Shown one piece after another: positions 57,133-64,000 of a stretch of DNA of 64,000 bases. A program made the position numbers and the translations under genes. The notes under the pieces are model-generated. The model did no database searches, had not been told where the DNA came from, and worked only from the letters and a program-made list of their open reading frames with translations. The DNA is from Fulvimonas soli (GTDB lineage Bacteria; Pseudomonadota; Gammaproteobacteria; Xanthomonadales; Rhodanobacteraceae): contig NZ_QGHC01000002.1 of the NCBI RefSeq assembly GCF_003148905.1, positions 124,001-188,000 on the forward strand. The letters run 5' to 3'. Numbering within the stretch: the stretch's first letter is position 1; every line of letters begins with the position of its first letter.

Positions 57133-59907
57133 TCACCGCCACGCCACGTCGAGCCGCTCGCCAACCGGGTGCGCGGGCAGGCGCGCCGTGGCCACGCCGG
57201 TCCGCGCGTCCCACTGCCACGCCGCGGCAGCGGGCCGGCCGTCCACGGTCAACCAGGACGGCCGCGCCTGCGCATGCACGCGCAGCACGTAGGCGCGCTG
57301 CTGCACCTGGCCGGCGAAGCGGCCCTGCGCGGGCCCGACCGCCAGCTCGTGGCTGCCGTCGGCGCGGGTGGCGTGGCGGATCGGCGTGATGGCGTGGCGG
57401 TCCGGCGCGTCGTAGTCGGCCGAAACGCCGTCGTCCTCGTACAGCCGGAAGTCGTCCGCGCCGTCGCCGTAGACGTCCAGCACCAGCGTGTCCAGCGGGC
57501 GCTGGTCGGAATACGCGCTGTCCGGCTGCGAGGGCACGACCGCGCCCTCGCGCGCGAACACCGGCGTCTCGTCCACCGCGTAGCGGCGGGTGAAGCTCGC
57601 GCCGCCCGCGTAGCGCCGGCCGTCGAAGAAGCCGATCCACCGCCCCGGCGGCAGGTACACCGTGCGCTCGCCGCCGGGCGCCAGCACCGGCGCCACCAGC
57701 AGCTCGTCGCCGAGCAGGTACTCGTGCGTCTGCCGGTAGGCCTCCTCCAGGTCCGGGTAGGTCAGGTACAGCGGGCGCAGCAGCGGCAGCGAGGTCTCGT
57801 GCGCCGTCCAGGCGTGGCTGTAGAGGTAGGGGATCAGCCGCGTGCGCAGCGCGAAGTACTTGCGCATCAGCGCCACGCCCCGGTCGCCGTACACCCACGG
57901 CATGCGCAGGTTGCCCTCGCGCGGGTTGGCGTGGGCGCTGTGCATGCGCAGGATCGGGCTGAAGGCGCCGAACTCGATCCAGCGCGCGTAGAGCTCGAAA
58001 TCGATCCTGCCGCCGTGGAAGCCGCCGATGTCGTGGCTGACGTAGGGCACCAGCACGTTGCCGGCGCGCGCGGTGTAGGCCACCTCGTAGGCCAGCACCG
58101 GCCACTCCGAGTAGGTGTCGCCGGTGAAGAACGCCGGGTAGCGCTCGCTGCCCCAGTCGCCGTAGCGGCTCAAGATGAAGCCGCGTCTGCCGGTGCCCTG
58201 GGCGAAGTCGTAGAACACCTTGTTGGTCCACAGCTGCGGGTCGAGCCCCGGCATGTCGGCCGCGCCGCCGCCGCCGTCCACCCACCACAGGTCCACGCCC
58301 TGCCGCATCAGCGGCCGGTGCAGTTCGCGCATGAACACGTCGGCCTGGTGCCGGTCGGCCAGGTCGAAGGCGATGCGCTCGGGCGGCGGCGCGTCGCGGA
58401 AGGCCACCGGGCCGCGCAGCAGGCCGCCACCGCGCGGGCCGGGCTCCACGCGCAGCGCGATCGCGTTGCGCCGGCCCGGCCGGGCGTAGGCGGCGACGTC
58501 GGCATAGGTGACGTGCTGCGGCCACTGCACGCGGCTGTGCTCGACCTCCTGGCCGTTGACGAACAGGCGGTAGTCCTTCGCCACCTCGCCGAACTGCAGG
58601 TAGAGCTTCGCGGGCAGCCGTTCGGGCAGCGTCACCTCGGCGCGGTACCACGCCACGCCCTGGCCGGCGTGGCCCTGCTCCTGCCAGGACGCGCCCGCGC
58701 GGATCGGCGCCCAGCGGCGGTCGTCGTGGCCGGGGGCGTACCAGTGCCCGGCCAGGCCGCGGTCGCGCGGGTCGGCGGCGAAGCGCCAGCGCGCGGCGGT
58801 GACGTCCAGCTCGAACGCGGGCCTGGGCGGCGGCGGCCGGCCCAGCGCGCGCAGCACCGCGGGCGCGTGGCTGTCGTCGTGCGAGAGGATGCTCTCCCGC
58901 GTGTTGGCGTAGCCGGGATGGTCGTTGAGCGCGAGCTTGATGCCGCGCGCGTGCAGCCAGCGGATGAAAGCGTCCGGCTGCGGGACCAGCGGGCTCCAGT
59001 CGTAGCCGCCGTCCCAGCCGTAGTTGTGCCAGGCGAAGTCCAGCACCAGCGTGTCGAACGGGATGCCGTCGGCGCGCAGCCGGGCCAGCTCGTCCTCCAG
59101 CATGCGCTGGTCGTAGCGGCGGAACGCCGGCTGGCGCGCCTGCGCCGTGCCGGGGAAGTACTCGAAGTTGAAGTCGGTGATCCACGGGCCCAGCGTGTAG
59201 CGCGGGATCATCGGCACCGGGCCGCACAACCGCGCGTACTCGCGCAGCACCCGCGGGTAGTCGCGGCCGTAGGCGAACAGGTACCAGTCCTGGCCGCCCT
59301 GCTCCGCGCGCGGCTCGATCCACTGCGCGCGCGCGTTCCACAGCGGCGTGCGGCTGTCGTCGATGAAGGCGTAGCCGCTGCGGCTCAAGAGGCCCGGCTT
59401 GGCCTTCTCCAGCTTCACCTCGATGCCGGGGATCACGTCGTTCACCGGGCTGTCCAGGTCCAGGCCGTCGGTGGGCAGGTTGGGCTGGCTGATGTTGTCC
59501 AGCGAGTAGGTGAGCCCGCCCAGGTTGCGCGGGTCCTCCTGGCCGGGATGCCAGCCCTGCGCGCCGCCGCCGTTCCAGGTCACCTTAAGGTTGCCGGCGG
59601 CGAACGGCCCGGAGCCGAGCCGGTAGCGCAGCGTCATCGCCTCCGTGCGGGCGACCAGCCAGCCGTCGCGGCGCTCGGTGCGCACCGCCACCGCCGGCCA
59701 GTCGCGCTTTTGCACCACCGCGGTGGGCGCATCGACGAAGCGGCCGGACGGCGCGTACTCCATGCGCACCAGCGTGGGCGTGAGGAACTCGAAGCGCGCG
59801 TGGTCCGCGGTCACCACCGGCTTGTCCGGCGCCAGCGCGCAGCACGCCAGCCCCAGCGGCAGCAGCGCCGCCAGCACGCCCTTCATCGCCCATCGGTGGA
59901 CGGCCAT
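57133..59907 (-). CDS. GH31 alpha-glycosidase lipoprotein with domain inserted in the barrel
   Basis: 924 residues. N-terminus has a lipoprotein signal (LLPLGLACC, lipidation at the first cysteine). The barrel starts with TLGPWITDFNFEYFPGTAQ, is interrupted at about residues 365-500 by a beta-sandwich (GWYRAEVTLPERLPAKLYLQFG-like, as in GH2 sugar-binding domains, with LFVNGQEV), then resumes with the nucleophile D544 in WWVDGGGG and acid/base D597 in FTGDTYSEW and VSHDIGGFHGG. ATG 59907 has GGAGG 7 bases upstream. Substrate (alpha-galactoside, -xyloside or -glucoside) cannot be told; neighbouring galactose genes favour the first. Confidence 0.85.
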   Translation of the reverse strand: MAVHRWAMKGVLAALLPLGLACCALAPDKPVVTADHARFEFLTPTLVRMEYAPSGRFVDAPTAVVQKRDWPAVAVRTERRDGWLVARTEAMTLRYRLGSGPFAAGNLKVTWNGGGAQGWHPGQEDPRNLGGLTYSLDNISQPNLPTDGLDLDSPVNDVIPGIEVKLEKAKPGLLSRSGYAFIDDSRTPLWNARAQWIEPRAEQGGQDWYLFAYGRDYPRVLREYARLCGPVPMIPRYTLGPWITDFNFEYFPGTAQARQPAFRRYDQRMLEDELARLRADGIPFDTLVLDFAWHNYGWDGGYDWSPLVPQPDAFIRWLHARGIKLALNDHPGYANTRESILSHDDSHAPAVLRALGRPPPPRPAFELDVTAARWRFAADPRDRGLAGHWYAPGHDDRRWAPIRAGASWQEQGHAGQGVAWYRAEVTLPERLPAKLYLQFGEVAKDYRLFVNGQEVEHSRVQWPQHVTYADVAAYARPGRRNAIALRVEPGPRGGGLLRGPVAFRDAPPPERIAFDLADRHQADVFMRELHRPLMRQGVDLWWVDGGGGAADMPGLDPQLWTNKVFYDFAQGTGRRGFILSRYGDWGSERYPAFFTGDTYSEWPVLAYEVAYTARAGNVLVPYVSHDIGGFHGGRIDFELYARWIEFGAFSPILRMHSAHANPREGNLRMPWVYGDRGVALMRKYFALRTRLIPYLYSHAWTAHETSLPLLRPLYLTYPDLEEAYRQTHEYLLGDELLVAPVLAPGGERTVYLPPGRWIGFFDGRRYAGGASFTRRYAVDETPVFAREGAVVPSQPDSAYSDQRPLDTLVLDVYGDGADDFRLYEDDGVSADYDAPDRHAITPIRHATRADGSHELAVGPAQGRFAGQVQQRAYVLRVHAQARPSWLTVDGRPAAAAWQWDARTGVATARLPAHPVGERLDVAWR

Positions 59908-60040
59908 GCCATCGCCTCCTCTGCCGGAACGGGAGCGCGGCGGCGCGGGCGGGTCGGCCCGACGTCCGTGTCGATGCGCGGCGCGGGCGCGGCCGCCGGT
60001 GCCGTGCCGCCGCGCGGGCGCGGGCACGGCCTGCGGAAAG

Positions 60041-60952
60041 CTACCGCAACCGCGGCGCGCGCGCGCGGCCCTTCACGGCGGCGGCGCACGGCCGGGCGTG
60101 CGGCGCGACGGCGCCGGCCTGCCGGCGGTAGGCCCTGGGCGTCAGGCCGAAGCGGCGGTGGAACAGCTCGCCGAAGTGCGAGGGCGTGGCGAAGCCCAGG
60201 TCGTAGGCGATCGAGGCGATGCTCTGCGTGGTCTCCAGCAGGCGGCGGCTGGCCAGGTGCAGGCGGTGCGTGCGCACGTAGTCGCTCCAGCTCATGCCGA
60301 CCTGCTGCTTGAAGCGGCGGCTGAAGTAGGCCGGCGACAGCGCGCACAGCGCCGCGGCCTGCTCCGCGCCGGGCGCGCTGGCGGGATCGCGGCGCAGGCG
60401 GTCGATCGCCGGGCGCAGGCGCTGCAGGCCGTCGCCGTCGGCGGCCAGCGGCGCGCCCGCCATGCCCGGCGCGCGCACGGCGGCGCGCAGCAGCAGCTCG
60501 ACCAGCGGCAGCGCCAGCGGGTCGGCCGCGTCCAGCTCCGCCAGCCAGCGCGCCAGCTCCATCAGGCGGCGGTGCAGCGTCGCGCCGGGCCGCGCGCAGA
60601 ACGGCTCGCGCAGGCGCTCCAGCCCCGGCGCGCGCGCCAGCGCCTCGCCGGCGGCGGCCTCCACCTGCACCAGCACCCAGTCGCGCGGGCCCGGCGCCAG
60701 CGCGAAGTCGTGGTGCTGCAGCGAGGGCACGAAGGCCAGGCAGCGCGGCGCCAGCGCGTAGCGCCGGTCGGCGGCGTCGAAGTGCCCGCCGACGCGGCCG
60801 AACAGCACCAGCTCGTGCACGTCGTGGAAGTGCACGAAGGGTTCGCTGGCGGCCGCCTCGCGGCCCTGCCGCACGCGCTCGGCGCGCACCGGCGCGCCCG
60901 GCCGCAGCTCGACGGGTTCGCAGATCGGGCGCTCGATGTGGGGCAGGGCCAT
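60041..60952 (-). CDS. AraC-family transcriptional regulator
   Basis: 303 residues: N-terminal cupin-like sensing domain (about 20-120; HFHDVHELVLFGRVGGHF and LAFVPSLQHHDFAL) and a C-terminal double helix-turn-helix (about 190-285) with SRRFKQQVGMSWSDYVRTHRLHLASRRLL and YDLGFATPSHFGELFHRRFGLTPRAYR. Organisation is that of sugar-sensing AraC proteins. It is upstream of GH31 in the same direction and a probable controller of it or of the GH13 group. Confidence 0.88.
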   Translation of the reverse strand: MALPHIERPICEPVELRPGAPVRAERVRQGREAAASEPFVHFHDVHELVLFGRVGGHFDAADRRYALAPRCLAFVPSLQHHDFALAPGPRDWVLVQVEAAAGEALARAPGLERLREPFCARPGATLHRRLMELARWLAELDAADPLALPLVELLLRAAVRAPGMAGAPLAADGDGLQRLRPAIDRLRRDPASAPGAEQAAALCALSPAYFSRRFKQQVGMSWSDYVRTHRLHLASRRLLETTQSIASIAYDLGFATPSHFGELFHRRFGLTPRAYRRQAGAVAPHARPCAAAVKGRARAPRLR

Positions 60953-61261
60953 GGCGGGGGCGGTGCGGGGGCGTCGCTCGTGGTGGGCCGATTGTGGCGC
61001 ATGGGGCGGTGGCTGGGTGACTGAACTCCGTTTCTCCGCCCGCCTCCACTGCCCGTCGTTCCGGCGCAAGCCGGAATCCAGTCGAAATACGTCCCGCGAA
61101 GCGGACAAAACCACTTTGTGTGCTTCGCACGTCGTGCTTGCGCTGGATGACCCGCTACGCTCGCCCCTTCGGGGCCGTCTGCTGCGCAGACGTTCTTCGC
61201 GCTACGCGCTCGTCCGGCTTGCGCCGGAACGACGGGCAGGAGCAACCCGGGCGGGGCCCCG
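60953..61261. repeat. Intergenic region filled by a family C long palindrome
   Basis: No gene in 309 bases. From 61052 (CCCGTCGTTCCGGCGCAAG) to 61236 (its complement CTTGCGCCGGAACGACGGG) two matching arms enclose further inverted repeats, including GCGAAGCGGACAAA...TGTGTGCTTCGC and GTCTGCTGCGCAGAC. Counterpart of the repeat at 23770. A separating element between the AraC promoter and the GH13 end. Confidence 0.85.
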
Positions 61262-62833
61262 CTAGCGCGTGCCGAGGATGCGCACCTGCATCGGATGGAG
61301 CAGCGCAGCGGGCGAGGCGTCCGCGCCGCCGTGCAGCAGGTCGGCCCACGCCGCGCCGGCGAGCTTCGCGCCGAGCGCGGGCCGCGCGTCGGCCGCGCCC
61401 AGGTTGACCAGCAGCAGGGTGCGCCGCGCGCCGTCCTCGCGCAGCAGGCACAGCACGGCGGAGGCGTCGTCGCAGAGGATGCGCTGGCCGCCCTCGCGCA
61501 GCTCCGGCCGCGCCCGGCGCAGCGCCAGCAGGGTGCGGTACCAGTGGTACAGCGAGTCCGGGTCGGCCTGCTCCTCCTCCAGCGACACGCCGTCGTGCGA
61601 GCGGTTGTAGCGGCCGGTCCACCAGGGCCGGTCGCCGCGGTACCAGATCGCCGAGCCCGGCGCCTCCAGCTCGGCCTGCCAGCGGAACGCCTCGCGCATC
61701 GGGATCTGGATGGCGTCGGACACCGGCACGTCCTTGAGCGGCCGCCCGCGCATGCCCAGCTCCTGCCCGTAGTAGACCAGCGGCTCGCCCTTGAGCAGCA
61801 GCGCGATCGCCGCGCCGGCGCGCGCCTTCGCCGGGTCGCCGCCGACCAGCGACATGTAGCGGTCGATGTCGTGGTTCTCCAGGAACACGATCTGGTCCTT
61901 GCCCGGCGGCGTGTCCCGCGCGGTGGCGCGCAGCGTGTCGACGATGGCGCGCTTGTCCAGCTTCGCCAGCGCGCCGCGCAGCGGGAAGGCGAACACCAGG
62001 TCGACGTGGCCGCGCACCAGCCAGTCGCGGCCGTAGCCCCAGCCGGCCTGCTCGGCGATCAGCCGCAGCCCCGGCCGGCGCGCCTTCAGCGCGCGGAACA
62101 GCGGGGTCCAGAACCCGGCGAACAGGTCCCTGTCCACGCCCTTGCGGTCGAGGTCGTCCATCATGTGGTCGAGGCGGAAGCCGTCGACGCCGTCGCGGCC
62201 GCTGCCGTCGCCGTGCGGGTCGGCCCAGTACAGCAGCAGCTCGCGGAAGTAGCGCTGCACCCCGGGGTCGTGCAGGTCGACCATGGCGATGCCGATGTCG
62301 CGGCCGTCGTAGCCCTGCCAGCGCGCGCGGTCGAGGAAGGGCTCGGCGGTGCAGTGCTGCGCGTCGCGCCACAGCAGGTGGCCGGCGTAGGGCGCGCGCG
62401 GCTGGCAGATCGCGTTGTCCCACCACGGATGGCCCTCGGCGACGTACTGGAACTCCTCGTCCAGGTACACCTTCAGCCCCCGCGCGTGCGCGGCGCGCAC
62501 GAAGGCGAAGTAGTCGTCCAGGCTGCCGTAGGCCGGCTCGATCGCCTTGAACGCGGTGGCGAAGTAGTTGTGGTAGTACGGCGAGGGCTGCAGCGGGGTG
62601 AGCAGGATCGAGGTGGCGCCGAGGTCCCTGATGTAGTCCAGCTTGCCGGTCAGCCCCCTGAGGTCGCCGATGCGGTCGCCGTCGGAGTCGCGGAAGCTGC
62701 GCTCGAAGACCTGGTAGAACACCTCGTCGGCGGCCCGCGGCGGCGGCGCGTCGCCGGCCGGGGCGGAAGCCGCCGCCAGCGCCAGCAGCAGCGCGGCCGG
62801 GGCGGCGGCGAACCATCGGCGGATCGTATGCAT
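61262..62833 (-). CDS. Exported GH13 alpha-amylase-family enzyme
   Basis: 523 residues with signal peptide (about 1-27). A GH13 barrel: region I in VYLDEEFQYV, nucleophile Asp in GFRLDHMMDD (near residue 221), acid/base Glu in LIAEQAGWGYG (near 259) and stabilising Asp in LENHDIDRYMS (near 320), then a C-terminal sandwich domain. The ENHD and absence of a starch-binding module fit a maltodextrin-type glucosidase or cyclomaltodextrinase-like enzyme acting in the periplasm. Its link to the galactose genes is by proximity only. Confidence 0.85.
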   Translation of the reverse strand: MHTIRRWFAAAPAALLLALAAASAPAGDAPPPRAADEVFYQVFERSFRDSDGDRIGDLRGLTGKLDYIRDLGATSILLTPLQPSPYYHNYFATAFKAIEPAYGSLDDYFAFVRAAHARGLKVYLDEEFQYVAEGHPWWDNAICQPRAPYAGHLLWRDAQHCTAEPFLDRARWQGYDGRDIGIAMVDLHDPGVQRYFRELLLYWADPHGDGSGRDGVDGFRLDHMMDDLDRKGVDRDLFAGFWTPLFRALKARRPGLRLIAEQAGWGYGRDWLVRGHVDLVFAFPLRGALAKLDKRAIVDTLRATARDTPPGKDQIVFLENHDIDRYMSLVGGDPAKARAGAAIALLLKGEPLVYYGQELGMRGRPLKDVPVSDAIQIPMREAFRWQAELEAPGSAIWYRGDRPWWTGRYNRSHDGVSLEEEQADPDSLYHWYRTLLALRRARPELREGGQRILCDDASAVLCLLREDGARRTLLLVNLGAADARPALGAKLAGAAWADLLHGGADASPAALLHPMQVRILGTR

Positions 62834-62847
62834 CGGCGTTCTCCGTG

Positions 62848-63666
62848 TCAGAGGCCGGCGCGCAGCGCGTCGCCGAAGAAGCGCAGCACGCCGGCCAGCG
62901 CGGCCGACCAGTACGGCCAGTCGTGCCCGCCGGCGCCCTCGACGTAGCGATGCGCGATGCCGGCCCGTTGCAGCGCGCGGTGCAGCGCGCGGTTGGCTTC
63001 CAGGTAGGGATCGTCCCACCCGCAGCCCAGGTACAGCGGCGGCGGCGAGCCGGGCGCGCCGGCCAGCGCGGCCAGCACGCTGCGGTCCGCGTCCGCCGCG
63101 CTCCAGCCGGCGCGGGATTCCCCGATCAGCCCGTCGAACTGCGCCGCCTGGGTGACCGCCGACAGCGCCGCGGCCGCGGCGATGCGCTGCGGGTACTTGC
63201 CGGCCAGGCGCAGCGCGCCGAAGCCGCCCATGCTCAGGCCCGCCAGCAGCAGCGGCGAGCGCTCGCTGCAGCCCTCGACCAGCTCGCGCGCCAGCGCCGG
63301 CACGTCCTCGACGATCCAGCGCTCGGCGTCGTGGTCGGCGTGCCGCACGTAGCCCGAGCCGTCGCCCCACAGGCCGTCCGACGGCATCAGCAGCGCCAGC
63401 GGCGGCAGCGCGCCCTCGGCGAGCAGCCGCGCGGCGGTGCGGTGCGCGCCGCCCTTGAGCGCCCACGCCCAGTGCGAGCCGAACACGCCGTGCAGCAGCA
63501 CCGCGACCGGCAGGTCGGCCACGCCGCGCGCCGCGGGCGGCACGTACACGGTGACGTCGGCGCGCCGTCCCAGCGCCGGGCTCTTCACGGTGACGAACTC
63601 CAGGCCGTCCGCCGCGATGGCCGGATCGGAGCGCTCCACGGTGCGGAAGGACGACGGCGTGCTCAT
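62848..63666 (-). CDS. Esterase D/enterochelin-esterase-type alpha/beta hydrolase
   Basis: 272-residue cytoplasmic-looking protein with the hydrolase core VAVLLHGVFGSHWAW (oxyanion HG), serine nucleophile in GLSMGGFGALRLAGKYP near residue 146, acid in CGWDDPYLEAN and terminal histidine in GGHDWPYWSAAL. It resembles the esterase family that includes S-formylglutathione hydrolase-like and xylan/feruloyl esterase-like proteins. No signal is evident. Placed 14 bases upstream of the GH13 gene in the same direction, so probably co-transcribed. Confidence 0.83.
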   Translation of the reverse strand: MSTPSSFRTVERSDPAIAADGLEFVTVKSPALGRRADVTVYVPPAARGVADLPVAVLLHGVFGSHWAWALKGGAHRTAARLLAEGALPPLALLMPSDGLWGDGSGYVRHADHDAERWIVEDVPALARELVEGCSERSPLLLAGLSMGGFGALRLAGKYPQRIAAAAALSAVTQAAQFDGLIGESRAGWSAADADRSVLAALAGAPGSPPPLYLGCGWDDPYLEANRALHRALQRAGIAHRYVEGAGGHDWPYWSAALAGVLRFFGDALRAGL

Positions 63667-63676
63667 GCGCGGCGGC

Positions 63677-64000
63677 TCATGCGATCTGCAGCACGCCCTT
63701 GGCGCTGCGCCCGGCCAGCATGTCGTCGAAGGCGCGCGCCAGCGCGTCCAGCGGATAGCGGTGGCTGATCAGCGAGGCCACTTCCAGCTCGCCGCGCGCG
63801 GCCCAGTCGAACAGGCGCGGGAAGTCGCGCGCGGGCACGCAGCCGCCGTACAGCGGGGCGAGGTAGCGCTTGTTCCAGAACAGCCGCGGCAGCTCCAGCG
63901 TGGCCGGGCCGTGCGCGCCGCTCACCTGCAGGGCGTTGCCGCCGTTGCGCGCCAGCGCGAGCGGCAGGAAGGCCAGCGCGGGCGCGCCGGTGGCCTCGAA
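63677..64000 (-). CDS. Zinc-type (medium-chain) alcohol/sugar dehydrogenase, C-terminal part
   Basis: The last 107 codons are in the window; the N-terminus lies beyond 64000. FEATGAPALAFLPLALARNGG is the end of the NAD-binding Rossmann domain and the rest (KRYLAPLYGGCVPARDFPRLFDWAARGEL, HRYPLDALARAFDDMLAGRSAKGVLQIA) is the typical MDR C-terminus. No catalytic zinc ligand is in view, so substrate is unknown. It may share the transcript with the downstream esterase, ten bases away. Confidence 0.8.
   Translation of the reverse strand, partial: FEATGAPALAFLPLALARNGGNALQVSGAHGPATLELPRLFWNKRYLAPLYGGCVPARDFPRLFDWAARGELEVASLISHRYPLDALARAFDDMLAGRSAKGVLQIA

Noticed and set aside
57169-60312. A 1047-codon plus-strand frame opposite GH31 and part of the AraC gene
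   Set aside because: Spans two real opposite-strand genes and their gap; composition is typical of GC-rich shadow frames.

Overview
The window is a single very GC-rich chromosomal segment (coding third positions almost all G or C, long antisense open frames throughout). Gene content and order point to the Lysobacterales/Xanthomonadales branch of the Gammaproteobacteria (Xanthomonadaceae or Rhodanobacteraceae): an atpI-atpB start of an ATP synthase operon, a phasin, a DUF6776-bactofilin-erpA block, a topA-dprA-LysM block facing def-fmt-rsmB, a Xanthomonas-type TonB-dependent receptor, and several families of intergenic palindromes. Genus cannot be fixed from sequence reading alone. No integrase, transposase, prophage or CRISPR array was found.

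Layout. 1-19.6 kb is housekeeping: ATP synthase (left edge, partial atpB), phasin, queD, elongator tRNA-Met, rppH, a Fur-box-controlled bfd plus bfr, a bactofilin module, erpA, nudC, ampE, an MFS-acyltransferase fusion, a VOC protein, purD, an HAD phosphatase, an AMP-dependent ligase, tsaC, topA, dprA and a LysM protein. 19.8-22.7 kb is def-fmt-rsmB. 22.7-33.4 kb is an envelope polysaccharide/LPS region: five glycosyltransferases, a UDP-glucuronate decarboxylase-like enzyme, an O-antigen-ligase-like protein, a CDP-glycerol-phosphotransferase-like protein, a GT39-type membrane transferase with a small TPR partner, and an LpxL-type acyltransferase. 33.7-36.3 kb holds dtd, rpoD and tRNA-Ile2(CAU).

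36.3-39.1 kb looks like a scar or small acquired segment beside the tRNA: an AT-richer stretch with three copies of CATAAAGTGGCC, an MFS gene that seems to lack its last membrane helix, an AsnC/Lrp regulator with its own inverted repeat, and a methyltransferase.

39.1-64.0 kb is a carbohydrate-utilisation region and the most interesting part. Leftward genes encode secreted or outer-membrane functions: a GH43 enzyme, two paralogous beta-propeller proteins that fit GH93 exo-arabinanases (one carrying a ricin-type lectin), an SGNH esterase, a TonB-dependent receptor, a GH5-like enzyme and an exported aldose mutarotase. Divergent from them is a tightly overlapped operon: FadR-type regulator, dgoK, dgoA, dgoD, an SDR sugar dehydrogenase, an SMP-30 lactonase and a sugar:proton symporter. 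Together these form a complete De Ley-Doudoroff route (galactose to galactonolactone, galactonate, 2-keto-3-deoxygalactonate, its 6-phosphate, then pyruvate and glyceraldehyde 3-phosphate). The joint picture is uptake and use of arabinan or arabinogalactan side chains, with a 19-bp palindrome between the two arms as the likely operator. A GH31 lipoprotein with an extra domain inserted in its barrel, an AraC regulator, a GH13 enzyme, an esterase and a partial zinc-type dehydrogenase continue to the right edge.
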